Shown piece by piece: positions 44,771-54,267 of a DNA stretch of 60,000 nucleotides. The stretch comes from Mesostigma viride (lineage: Eukaryota > Streptophyta > Mesostigmatophyceae > Mesostigmatales > Mesostigmataceae): positions 476,564 through 536,563 of the forward strand of contig RPFO01000213.1 of NCBI GenBank assembly GCA_009746045.1. The letters run 5' to 3'. The first letter of the stretch is position 1. Every line of letters starts with the position of its first letter. The notes below the pieces were generated by a model that saw only the letters and a program-made list of their open reading frames with translations, had not been told where the DNA came from and searched no databases. The position numbers and the translations under genes were made by a program.

Positions 44771-47070
44771 GTAATCAAGGAGACCTCTTCCAGGTGCCCG
44801 CTGGTGTACAAGGCGGGGGTGACGTGGAGCTTCCTGATCAGGGTGCTACAGCTGTATCGAGCCCTCAGGGTGACCCTGGCCCGGCCCCTGGGGTACCTTC
44901 ACATACGGTGGTTGGGCAAGCAGGCGGACAGGCTGCACCTCCGGAACGGCCCGACACCAGGCCTAGGGGTGTGCGTCTATCAGATATTGTACAGGCTTTG
45001 CAAAGAGCCAAGAAGGAGCCTAAGGTGTCCAAGCTTGTCCAGTTGGATGAACCTGAGGCAGCTGCCATGGAGATAGATACCAATGCACAGGTTTCTGTCA
45101 TGGGACCTCAGCATACAGGAGAACTGCTGGTCGGAGAACCAAGTTGCCCCTGGGTGTCTGATTTCAGTGGTAGGACGCATCTAAGGGTGTTGGGAGAGGT
45201 TACTGCCCCTGTCATGGGTGTGGATGTGACCTTCCTTGTCCTAGAGGACTATGATGGCCCTGTGATTTTGGGTCAGAATTTTCTGGGCAATCCTGGGATT
45301 TCTATCAGAGCTACAGCTCTGAGAAGAGATGGCTGGGGGATGATTCCCCTAGAAAATTTCAGGACAACATTTCCAGTCAGGTGCAGGGCCAAGCCGGTCA
45401 AGGGTGTAAAATGGGATGAAGGGGAGGTGCCCCCAGCGGCCAGTTTGGTGATTCCAGCTGTGTTGCACCCCAGCAGTATTGGCATAACTCACAGGAGCCT
45501 TGCTGCACACTCTCCTTTGACATATGACCAGCTGGTCCAAGAGATGAGCTCGCCTACTTTGTTTGAGGCTTGGAAGCTCGCCTTCTCCAAGGCATTGGAG
45601 GAGTGGTTGCAGTTTGAGTGTGCTGCACCAACAGACAGACGTCCCCCAGCATCAAGGAAGCTTGCTTTGAGATTTGTGCTGAAGAGGAAGGTTGTGGATG
45701 AGGTATCAGTGCCCCATGTCAGGCCTGTCCTGAATGAGTATCACGGCACGGGGAGTCTGCCAGGAGAGGAGCTATACACGCCAGGGATGCTACACGACAC
45801 ATGGAGAATTTTGCTATGTCTCTACGTGGGGTTGCTGAACAGGGGAGCAGCTATGTCATCAGTGCTGCTGGACTTCAAGAGGGCATTTTTAAAATCTGAT
45901 CCAGAAGTGGCTAGGAGGGTGTGGAAGCAGGATGAGCCTTACTGTGTTGAGGTGGCTGCCATCTGGAAGCTGGAGCTGCATCAACAATTCCTGGTTATTC
46001 TGAAGGGCCTGGAAGGACTCAGGTCGAGCCCAATCATCTGGAGACTCACGCTGCAGGAAGCTCTGATCAGTGAGTGTGGCTTGAGAGTGTCTTCAGTTGA
46101 TCCCTGTTTGCTGCTGGCCCAATGGGAGGGTCTGCCAGTGTATGCTAGTTTGCATGGAGATGATCTGCATTTGCTAGCCCCCACGACCTGGCTGAAGAAG
46201 TTTATTCCTGTCATCAGTGGCAAGTTTTCACTGGGCAAGGAGCTGTGGCAGGAGCCAAACAAGCCTGTAGTGTTCTGTGGAATGCAGGCTACCCTGTTCA
46301 GGAGGGACGGGGAGTGGAGTATCAGGCTTCAGGCTGGAGGAGATTATAAACAGACCATTGTGAAGGCCTTGCCAGAGAAGATCACCCAGGCTGCAGGACC
46401 TGAGTTGAGAGGCATGTGGGCCTGGTTTGCCAGCATCTGTGGTCCGTCTTTGATGGTCCATAGCAGAATGCCTGATGAGGTGCTTGAGGATGAGAAGCCT
46501 CGAGTCATAGCCCGGTTGGTGGAGAGTACCCCTGATCTGATTTTGTCTGGGATTGACTTTGCCCAGCCTATCACCTTGGAGATCTTTGTTGACAGTTCCA
46601 TGGATGCTCGCCAGGTTACCAAGGTCAGGGGGAGATCTGCTGCTCTGTTTGCTTTTTATCAGAGCAGGGCAAGTTTGTTCAGCTGGTACAGCAGACTGCA
46701 GAAGAGGGTCTGTATCAGTTCAGATGTGGCAGAATGCAGGGCCATATGCGAGGGGATCCAGTCCAGCCTGTACATAAAGGAGTTAATGCTGGAGCTGGCT
46801 TCAGTTACCCCTTGGACCTTGCAGATGGAGACGTTGTTGCTAACAGACAGCATGGGTATGGTCCAGTTTGTTCACAAGCAGCTGGCCAGAAGCCGGGACC
46901 TGGATTATTTGTTGCTGAAGGAGTTGGCCAGTTTGGTTGACTTGAAGCATATCCCTGGCGAGGAGAACCCTGCTGATGCATTGACAAAACTGCCACACAA
47001 GGCCCCAGCCCAGTACAATGTACTGAGGAAGCTCATGAATGCTGACTGTCAAGTCGGTCTATCTGTCTAA
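44617..47070 (+). CDS. Element B protease - reverse transcriptase - RNase H polyprotein
   Basis: Frame of 817 residues, the first ~50 of which belong to the integrase end. Protease-like part about residues 145-235: IDTNAQVSVM in the position of D[TS]GA, then DGPVILGQNFLG, the ILGxxFL flap of retropepsins. The usual Gly after DT is Asn, so activity is uncertain. RT about residues 305-570: SSVLLDFKRAF with the first Asp and LHGDDLHLL for the YxDD box (HGDD). RNase H about 645-800: FVDSSMDA, SWYSRLQKRVCISSDVAECRAI, LLTDSM, and NPADALTKLP near the end. The signatures are copia-like but divergent. Confidence 0.85.
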   Translation: MEGTKLSRETWQLGHDGVVTRVEAAGHKCWVAIDGSQAVHRLSWSKIRPRGGNQGDLFQVPAGVQGGGDVELPDQGATAVSSPQGDPGPAPGVPSHTVVGQAGGQAAPPERPDTRPRGVRLSDIVQALQRAKKEPKVSKLVQLDEPEAAAMEIDTNAQVSVMGPQHTGELLVGEPSCPWVSDFSGRTHLRVLGEVTAPVMGVDVTFLVLEDYDGPVILGQNFLGNPGISIRATALRRDGWGMIPLENFRTTFPVRCRAKPVKGVKWDEGEVPPAASLVIPAVLHPSSIGITHRSLAAHSPLTYDQLVQEMSSPTLFEAWKLAFSKALEEWLQFECAAPTDRRPPASRKLALRFVLKRKVVDEVSVPHVRPVLNEYHGTGSLPGEELYTPGMLHDTWRILLCLYVGLLNRGAAMSSVLLDFKRAFLKSDPEVARRVWKQDEPYCVEVAAIWKLELHQQFLVILKGLEGLRSSPIIWRLTLQEALISECGLRVSSVDPCLLLAQWEGLPVYASLHGDDLHLLAPTTWLKKFIPVISGKFSLGKELWQEPNKPVVFCGMQATLFRRDGEWSIRLQAGGDYKQTIVKALPEKITQAAGPELRGMWAWFASICGPSLMVHSRMPDEVLEDEKPRVIARLVESTPDLILSGIDFAQPITLEIFVDSSMDARQVTKVRGRSAALFAFYQSRASLFSWYSRLQKRVCISSDVAECRAICEGIQSSLYIKELMLELASVTPWTLQMETLLLTDSMGMVQFVHKQLARSRDLDYLLLKELASLVDLKHIPGEENPADALTKLPHKAPAQYNVLRKLMNADCQVGLSV

Positions 47071-47973
47071 AAGCTGAGAGCTGGGTACTTAAGTCTCTGG
47101 ATATCAGGCTGGGAGCTTGATTGTACATAATCCTGAGCACACCTTGAGGGGTGAGACATGTCTCTGGTGTGGGAATGTCTGACATTGTCTCTGATGGAGA
47201 GATGTCTATCTGGGGTTTTCATCTCAGTCTGAGGTTTCCCCAGATCTGTGGTTTGTGGGCGGGGTTCGATTCCCTGGTGCCGTCTTAAGGCGGAGTTTCA
47301 CGGACTGGCTGACCCATCCACCATGCTGGTGAGGTGGCGACAGGTCCCCTGATTTTCCACGGTTGGAACGAGTATGGGAGCTTGTGTTTTGCATGTGCTT
47401 CGCGTAGATGTTGTGTCTGGTTCGATAAGGGGCAGCAGACCGGCGCCGACTTCCGTCTGGGGGTCAGCCATGTTTTCTGATGAGCTGTTGTGGGTGATCT
47501 GTGGGGTTTCGCCTAAGGTCCTGAAGGTTGTACATACTTCTCAAGTTCTTAACTGAACACCTATGGGCTGGCACAGTTGGCCAACCTCTTGTACATGGGT
47601 AACACAACGAGCCTCCCGTGAAGGGATAGGGACTCATTGTAATTTGTTTGTGCTCCTGAGCCAGTATGGGTGCTATGTACATATAAGCAGGGCTATTAGG
47701 TTCCTCCCGTTAGGCGTTTCCATTGGTCTTATCGTAGTATAGAGCTTTGACATGGCTCTGTATATAGGTTTATAGCTGGGCGTTTGCTTTGGTTTGAGTG
47801 ATTTCACTCTGCTGTAAGTAATTATATTTTTAATACATATAATAAGGAATCCAAGCTGACTGTCATGCCCAGCGGGTTGTGACTTGTAGTCGGGGAGGAT
47901 GTCCAGTACCCATTGTGTGTGTTTGTATGTAGACTTGTGTGAGCTGCTACAGCTCAAGAAAAGAAAGGATTGG
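47071..47973 (+). other. Element B 3' untranslated region
   Basis: No gene. It contains the small LINE insertion (47687-47833) and ends with a purine-rich AAGAAAAGAAAGGATTGG before the 3' LTR. A T-arm-like word (CGGGGTTCGATTCCCTG, about 47262) is discussed under rejected items. Confidence 0.55.
47687..47833 (+). mobile_element. Short LINE-2 3'-end insertion in element B
   Basis: About 147 bases identical in content, but opposite in orientation, to the 3' UTR end of the LINE fragment at 49317-49465. It ends GTAAGTAATTATATTTTTAA. TACATATAA on both sides (47678-47686, 47834-47842) is a probable 9-bp target duplication. An extremely 5'-truncated copy. Confidence 0.7.
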
Positions 47974-48675
47974 AGTTAACGCCAAGCACATAATTTGGCG
48001 TGATCCTGATTCGGCATATCTCTGCGATTCCAGCGGCAACGGAACGAGTTCATTCCGACAAGTATCAAGAAAGTTATGGCGTTCCGACTTCCCGGTCGCG
48101 CGCGAGCGCGAGCCGGCTGTTCTTCTAAGTCGGACGTGAATATTTGCCGACGACATATGGGGTCGACAGTAATTCCTGGGCTGACAGGAATTAGGTGCTG
48201 TACCTACGACGGTATTGGATTAATACGTCGTACGCAGGAAATAGGAACCTTAACCTGTGGTCTGTTGGTACCGCAGGCTTAGTCCTGGACTTCTAGGTGC
48301 AGATGCAATAGTCACTGTGGACTGCGCTCTGTGGTCACTGTGACTGTATGGCAGACCTACTGTATAGGAACTGGGCGCTGTACAGGTAGTGAATACTGTA
48401 CCGGGAGTGTTATTACTGAGCCTACCTCTTAGGTTGCTCAGGACTAGCAAGCACAGTGCACAAGTATATAAACAATAGGCCAATGCCATTTGGGCAGATC
48501 TCTTGCGAGCCCGCCTCACGTGTTGTGCCTTGACTTGGCAAGCGCGTGTACAAGCCTCAAGTGTGTGAGCGCTGTAACATTATCCAATTTTAACAAAGCT
48601 CCGTTTCCAACCATATTCACACATTGCTGCATTGCAACCATATCCTTCACATTGCGTGTGCCAGGAACGTTAACT
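47974..48675 (+). repeat. Element B 3' LTR
   Basis: Nearly identical to the 5' LTR (39496-40193), starting AGTTAACGCC and ending CGTTAACT, followed by the CCTTC duplication. Confidence 0.9.
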
Positions 48676-48680
48676 CCTTC

Positions 48681-49110
48681 CTCCGGGTTTTTGTTTCTAA
48701 TAATATAATTAATCTTTTACGTGTGACGTCCCTTTGTGACTAGCCCTGTAGTTGGCTAGTACACTTTTTTTTTTGCTAGCCCCGTAGTTGGCTAGTTCTC
48801 CGTTTTGGCTAGCTCTGTAGTTGGCTAGCATAGTGTTGCATGGGTTGCGTGCTTTTCCTTAAATGCACATTGTCCGGTAGGCCTCTTGCCTTAAGGCCTA
48901 GCCCACGTGTTAATAGGGGCACGTGGTTGAGGGGGGGGAAGGTGCTTCATCCACCTGCCCTAGTCTAACTGTAAAGGTCCTATGCCCAGCGTGCAAGGAC
49001 TGACAAGAAATGGCTTGACTGTCTTGATAGGTGACTTTAAGACGGGACAAAGTATTGTCACGGTTAGAAGTGTTCTACCCCTGGCTATGTGACCAAGGTG
49101 GGGGTGTTGG
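48681..49110 (+). other. Element A tail between B and the 3' LTR
   Basis: Non-coding. A ~22-bp phrase GCTAGCYCYGTAGTTGGCTAG occurs three times (48741-48830). A G8 run and the purine tract AAGGTGGGGG precede the LTR. No pol remnant. Confidence 0.7.
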
Positions 49111-49316
49111 GAATTTATTATAATTCCCAGTGTCCACTCTAGCCAGAATAGTATTTAATATTTTATATTGGCAGGTGGCATGTCTTGTTTGTTAAATGTT
49201 TGTTTTGCTTGTTTGTTTTTTGTTTGATGTTTATTTGTTTTGTTGTTTAAAGCAGCATTTATTTTTCCACGTTCAGCATACTTATCAGAATATGCCACAG
49301 CATTCTAGAATATATA

Positions 49317-49666
49317 TTAAAAATATAATTACTTACAACAGAGTGAAATCACTCAAACCAAAGCAAACGCCCAGCTATAAACCTATATACAGAGCCATGT
49401 CAAAGCTCTATACTACGATAAGACCAATGGAAACGCCTAACGGGAGGAACCTAATAGCCCTGCTGCACCGCAAAATCAGCCCGCGTACGGCGGAGCATGA
49501 TGTCAGCCATGGCCCGAGTCAGCGCCACCGACAAGCGCTGACGCCAATATGACGTCCAGGTCCGCGCCGACCATGGGGCCCGCTGGCCCTCCAGGTCCAG
49601 CCGGTCCTCCCGGAGCCGGCAACACTCCTTGAAGAAGGCGGAGGTCAGGGGCCCCATGGCCCCAAA
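49317..49666 (-). mobile_element. LINE-2-type fragment in the A 3' LTR
   Basis: 5'-truncated. On the minus strand it encodes the last ~68 residues of the LINE protein (ECCRLREDRLDLEGQRAPWS...) and a 3' UTR ending TTGTAAGTAATTATATTTTTAA. CTAGAATATATA flanks it (49305-49316, 49667-49678). It provides the empty-site reference for the pB-3 insertion. Confidence 0.8.
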
Positions 49667-49733
49667 CTAGAATATATATATTTCTAGAATATATAAGAAT
49701 ATATATAAGAATATATATTTCTAGAATATATAT

Positions 49734-52700
49734 TCATTGAGAATGATAGATTACGGAGGTGAGATAGGCATGCAACATAAGGAAAAAACCGATGACTGGG
49801 AGAATAACCCTGAAGAAATTAATAGTAATCTGACACAGACATCCAAGGATCACGCCAGCGGCACAAGGTACAACTAACTATACATCACAAAACTACACGC
49901 AGCAACAGCGCTGCCGGCCCACCATGCAGGCCTGGAAGGAATCTAGACCGCGTCACTGGGTCGCGACAAAGTCGGCCCGGGTGCGGCGGAATAACACATC
50001 AGCCACGGTGCGAGTGAGGGCGAGTGACAGACGCTGCCGCCAATACGAGGACCACGTGCGGGCCGACCACGGGGCGGCCTGACCCTCGAGGTCGAGGCGG
50101 TCTTCACGGCGCTGGCAGCACTCGTGGAAAAACTCCGCTGTCTTGGGGCCCATGGCCCCGAACTCCTCAAGGACAAAGGGGATGACCCGGTGGGGCCCCA
50201 CATTGCCGTAGGAGGCAAACTTGTCGCGCTCAGCCACAGCGGCAGCAGCGCCGGCATCCACAGCCGCCCGGAGGATGTGGCGACCGGAAAGCGGCCGAGC
50301 CACGGAGACATCGATGAGCAGGTGGCAACCCTGCCCGTCGTAGTCAAGCACGGTAATGTCGGGGCGGTGGTTGGGTGAGTAGAGGGCGGCCCCATCCGCG
50401 TCCTCGCACTTAATGGTGGAGTGGGGAAAGACCGACCGAACCATGGCACACACCACCCGGAGGAGAGCGGTATGGAGATAGAGGAACCAGTTCTGGTTCT
50501 GCTGGCCACCCATGCACGCGATGTAGTGCGTCCCAGTAGTATCCAGAGCAAGCCCGCAGCTGCCGCAGGACGCACCCGCCGTGATGAGAGGTTGCGGGGC
50601 AAAGAGCTGGTGGCGGAGAGCGATGGCGTAAAGGGCCGGAACCAGTGTGAACAAAGGGCTCATGGGGAGGGCGCGCAGGAATGCGGACCCCACGCTCCCC
50701 TCAAGGGAAACGGAGTGAAGCCAAGCCTTCCCCTGATCGTTCAAGCTCGCATGCAGACCCATCCAGTCGGCACAGTGTAGTATACCCGCGTAGGTCTTTT
50801 GTTGTTTTTCATGAACGCAGGCAGGGAAGACACTAGGACTGACGACAGTGGACACGCCGGGCGTGCCCCGGGGCAGGCGACGGCCGGTCTCGGACGGCCT
50901 GAGCGGGGCGGACGAGGTCGCAAGCCTGCTGGATCCCGAGGTAAGAATCCTGCACAGCCTGCACAAAGGGGAAGGGGGATGGGGTGACCAAGTCGGGAAT
51001 GGCGCTGACGGCGCTGGGGACCAACCGGCGGATCTCCGCCCAGGCCTGAGCAACAGAGCCAAGGAAGGCGGCGGGGGCGAGGCGGGCGGCGCGGGTGAGC
51101 CCACACCCGCCCATGCGGCAGGGGAGGGTGGCCAAGCGCATGGAGTGAGCTGGCAGGCTAGGGCCGGGGAGGAGCACCTGCAAGGCGGCCTGAATGCGCT
51201 CGTCATGGCCTTCCGCGGCAAGCCGCACCAAGTGGGGGGGAGCGCCACGGAGCCAGTGAACCACCCGCGGGTGGGCGCAAAACCACAGGAGGAGCCCTTT
51301 GGTCTGGGGGTCCTTGAGGCGCGCCCAAGTCTCAAGGACATGGGTGCGCTGTTCCACGGTGGCCCGGAGCTCCTCTTCGACGTAGTCAGGGTCACCCACA
51401 GGGACGCCCAGGCACGAGAAACCACGCGCCCGCGCCAATGCCCCCGGGATAGCCGCGGGGAAGCCAGAGCAGTCCCCCTGGGGCGAAAAGACTGCACACT
51501 TGGGGAGGGTGAGCCGAAGGTTGATGGCCGCCATGGCCACTTCAAGGGCAGCCAGGGCGGCAACCACAGCGTCGGCCGGGCCAAGGGCATGGATATCGTC
51601 CATGTAGGCGAGGAGCACGACATCCGGGTGCGCAGCGTGGACACCTTGGAGAGCCTTGTGCAGCGGGGCAGACAGGTAAAAGGGGCCGAGGGGGTCACCT
51701 TGCTGGGTTCCCGTGCGGGAAGCGATGTCGGCGAACGTCCCATCCTCCATGAGGAAGGAGAGTTGAGTGGGTTCGCCGTAGCAGGCTGCTGTCCACGCAA
51801 GAAGGTCAGGGAACGCCTCGCCGACGGCCTCAAAGATGCTAGCCTTGGTGACAGCATTGAACGCATTGTGGCAATCCACCTTCAGCGCCACATGGGTCGG
51901 ATGCGTCTCGAGGTAGGCCTGAACTGTGTGCACGATGATGTCGCTGCCCCCTTTGGTGGCGACGCCAAGCTGGGCCGCGACGGACTCCTCAGTATCACTC
52001 CGGTTGGGGCAGAAGTAGGCGCGAAACTCGGGGGCCTTTTGGCGACAAATGACCTTACTCACCAGCTTGCGTAGGACCTCGCCGCAAGCAATGGGACGAA
52101 CGCGGCCAGCAGGCGGGGGAGGTCGTCTTTCAGGAGGGCAATGAGGCGTGCCCCAGCCAGCCAAGGGCGCGCCGCGGGGGCCAGGGACCCCGCGGCCAAG
52201 TCGGCGGCAGCCTCAAAGAGTGCGGTCGCCCCGCCATGGCCCGCCATCACGGATAGGTGCTCGTAGCGCCAGCCTGAGGGGCCGGTGGAGGAGGCGTTCG
52301 GCAGATCCTTCAGCACAGCCGTGAAGATGTCCAGGTCCAGGACAATAGGCGGGGGCGGGGGGGTGGCCGGGGCGGGCACCGCAAAGGCCGGTTCGTCGGG
52401 GTGAAGGTCGCGCAAAGCCTGCAGGGTCGGGGGAGTGGAGGGAGCCAACGCGGTCAGTTCAAGCTTTTGCATGGCCCGGCTCAATTCACCTACCTTCACC
52501 AACCGCATGACGTCAGCTTCCACCCGGGCAAAGGAGGCGGCCCCCGACACCCGGGTGGAGGCCGGAGGCTGCAGCGCCCACAGCCCTTCCCAATCCCCGA
52601 GGAGGAACCGCCGGCAGCGAGCGATGACCGCACCCTGTACGCCACGCACGCCCCGCTCCAACGGCGCTAAGAGGAGCCGGGGGGTGACGAGAAACAGCTT

Positions 52701-52924
52701 GTGGCCGAGTTCGTCGAGAGGGTGACTATGCATCCGGGCCAGGGAAAGCAGGGCGCAGCGCGTAAACAAGCTCCGGGCGCGGTGAGGGACGTCCGGGAGC
52801 GTCATGCAAGGGTTGCGCGCACAGGCGGCAAAAGGGAGCGTGGCCAGGAATGCCCAGCCTGCCGAGAGGTCCCCCGGATCGCTCGTACCCTGCGATGCCG
52901 GTGGAGGGGCAGGGGCCGACCGAT
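49734..52924 (-). mobile_element. LINE-1: RLE-type non-LTR retrotransposon
   Basis: About 3.2 kb on the minus strand, flanked by CTAGAATATATAT (49721-49733, 52925-52937). It encodes RT plus a C-terminal zinc finger and restriction-like endonuclease but lacks an N-terminal DNA-binding region, so it is probably 5'-truncated. The 3' UTR ends near ATTCTCAATGAAT, shorter than in the sense fragment at 23729-24415, which continues. Between the two LINEs lies a small array of TCTAGAATATATA words. Confidence 0.85.
49953..52924 (-). pseudogene. LINE-1 polyprotein: RT, CCHC finger, restriction-like endonuclease
   Basis: Three consecutive frames (52924 to ~52115, ~52164 to ~50870, ~50900 to 49953) need two frameshifts to join. 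N-part: AFLATLPFAACARNPCMTLP and STGPSGWRYEHL. RT: RPIACGEVLRKLVSKVI, ALKVDCHNAFNAV (catalytic Asp), TGTQQGDPLGPFY and AYMDDIHALG (YMDD, 51593-51607). C-terminal part: CGSC...H...C finger (about 50520-50572) and RPDITVLDYDGQGCHLLIDV (about 50308-50366), the PD-(X)n-D form of R2-type RLEs. This places it among RLE-bearing LINEs (R2/R4/CRE-like group) rather than APE-type ones. Not functional as written. Confidence 0.85.
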
Positions 52925-53207
52925 CTAGAATATATATACTTATCAGAATATGCCACAGCATCCTAGAATATATGTCGTGACATTATTCCCAGCATATCCC
53001 ACGTATATTTCTAGCATATTCGAATTATCGCTATTCATATAGCATATTCGAATTATTGCTATTCGTATAGCATATTCAAAGTATCACTGACGAATCTGTA
53101 AACGGTATGAAAAGCTCACTCTGTGCCGTTTGCTGCTATAATGAATTAAATTTTAATATAACGAGTCTTAAGAACAATGCACTGTGTATCGTGTCGAATT
53201 TCTGACA

Positions 53208-53552
53208 AAACCTGCTCCGGATATTCGGTGGAATTTTGTCGCAGGGTAACATCCCTTCCCCTGCGATTCCGGCAAAGTGTGCACGGACTCGGAATACGCT
53301 GATTGGCCCCGCCTTGTAGGAGAACTTCTTGTTGCAAAATGAGCAGAACATCTTCGACACATACTGCGTTGTGTTACTAACAGTATCTGTCCCTGCTTCT
53401 TTCTTCTCGACAACGAAATCCCATTCCTGAAGGCCCTTTCTTCGGCATGGCTGCAAATCGAAAATGGCTGCACACTGTCGCCCAGTCGCACTGGCCTCGT
53501 TGTCGCTATATTGCATTACACCGTCAGTAGCACAGCTGGCATTTGCTGGCAT
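53208..53552 (-). pseudogene. hAT-like transposase exon with BED-type zinc finger, upstream half
   Basis: Minus-strand frame from 53552. A BED-like finger: MFCSFCNKKF (Cys 70 and 73), RVRAHFAG (His 92) and LPCDKIPPNIR (Cys 104), the CX2C...H...C..vP arrangement of hAT-family transposases. The reading runs into element A after SRF. Skipping the insertion and one AAACC gives a continuous frame into 37408-37133. The first ~40 residues may be intronic or spurious. Confidence 0.65.
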
Positions 53553-53836
53553 ACTGTAATTTTCCAGATAAATAGGTGTACGTTTATTCCAAATATAACC
53601 AATAGTTAATCCCTGCTAAGCCTAGGGTATACTGTAATTATGCTGGCATACTGTAATTATGTGTTATGTACCTAGTCCGGCTAGCTGTCTCCTACCGGCC
53701 AAAGATTTCGCAAGGCTTGCGCTTTATGGAAAGAACTGTACGCATCTACTTCTAGTAGTAAAAATCTCAAATGTGCAGTGAACGCGCCGCGCCCAGAACC
53801 TGGGCACCGCGCCAGTGCCCGCTGCCCGCTGGTACC
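53553..53836. other. Stretch between hAT exon and element D
   Basis: TGCTGGCATACTGTAATTATG is repeated imperfectly at 53547-53660. No gene seen. GTACC (53832-53836) directly precedes element D and would be the left target duplication; the right side is outside the window. Confidence 0.4.
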
Positions 53837-54267
53837 TGTCAGAAGTATCGACACACCTGCCTGAAACTAGTACTTATAGTTTAGTGCTAGCTCTGGACTG
53901 CATGGACGGGCATGTGCCGCATGTTTAAGTTCTGTTCCATAAGTGACCCAGTCATTCTGTGACTGACCTTAAACTTTGGTTGTGAATGGTTGGCTTGAGA
54001 TCACGTTATGATTGTAACTGCCACACAGTCAGAAAAGACCGGTTTGGTGTGGCCACGTTGTAGGTAGATCATAACTGCTACCCAGTAGCTGAGCCTGGAA
54101 TTGTTTAAAAGGCGAAGCTACGCACCTTGTTTGCTCTCTCAGTACCTCACACCTCACACACTCCTGTGGTGGAACTAGCAGCCGGCCAGCTGCCGACTGA
54201 GACTTATTTTTATCTGAGTGAAATAAAGTAAAACTTTGTGGCAAACATTGTTTTCTCACTCCTAACA
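53837..54267 (+). repeat. Element D 5' LTR
   Basis: 431 bp, TGTCAGAAGTATC...CCTAACA. TTTAAAAGGCG at about 54105 is the best TATA-like word and lies upstream of a CT-rich CTCTCAGTACCTCACAC stretch, a plausible start region. Confidence 0.92.

Larger units (their letters stand above)
39496..48675 (+). mobile_element. Element B: LTR retrotransposon with order gag-IN-PR-RT-RH
   Basis: LTRs of 698 and 702 bp with inverted ends AGTTAACG...CGTTAACT; target duplication CCTTC at 39491-39495 and 48676-48680. The LTRs are almost identical, so the insertion is young. A purine stretch (AAGAAAAGAAAGGA) precedes the 3' LTR. No standard TGG primer site follows the 5' LTR. The internal region has a pre-gag frame, gag, integrase, protease, reverse transcriptase and RNase H, in that order. 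The RNase H and RT are closest to Ty1/copia, but the integrase precedes the protease. The integrase is interrupted by a palindromic insertion. Confidence 0.9.
37414..53207 (+). mobile_element. Element A: gag-only copia-like LTR element carrying nested insertions
   Basis: LTRs begin TGTTGGGAATTT and end TTTCTGACA. The perfect 5-bp target duplication AAACC lies at 37409-37413 and 53208-53212. TGGTATCGGAGGG follows the 5' LTR (primer binding site). Without its passengers (B, two LINEs, a LINE-3 fragment) it would be about 2.7 kb. Its own coding capacity is a gag with zinc knuckle and no pol, as in TE1. AAGGTGGGGG precedes the 3' LTR as polypurine tract. It disrupts a hAT-like transposase exon. 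Confidence 0.92.
49111..53207 (+). repeat. Element A 3' LTR, split by two LINE insertions
   Basis: LTR sequence runs from 49111 to 49316 and resumes at about 52925 until 53207. Against the 5' LTR it shows an 8-base deletion (GCCGACAT), a TATA-box change (ATAAAAAG to ATGAAAAG) and a few other differences. Confidence 0.85.

Noticed and set aside
47250-47290. tRNA T-arm-like sequence CGGGGTTCGATTCCCTG.
   Set aside because: No matching acceptor stem, D arm or anticodon arm upstream; probably chance within the B 3' UTR.
50848-52074. 408-codon plus-strand frame.
   Set aside because: Antisense shadow of the LINE-1 RT, which carries all RT motifs on the minus strand.
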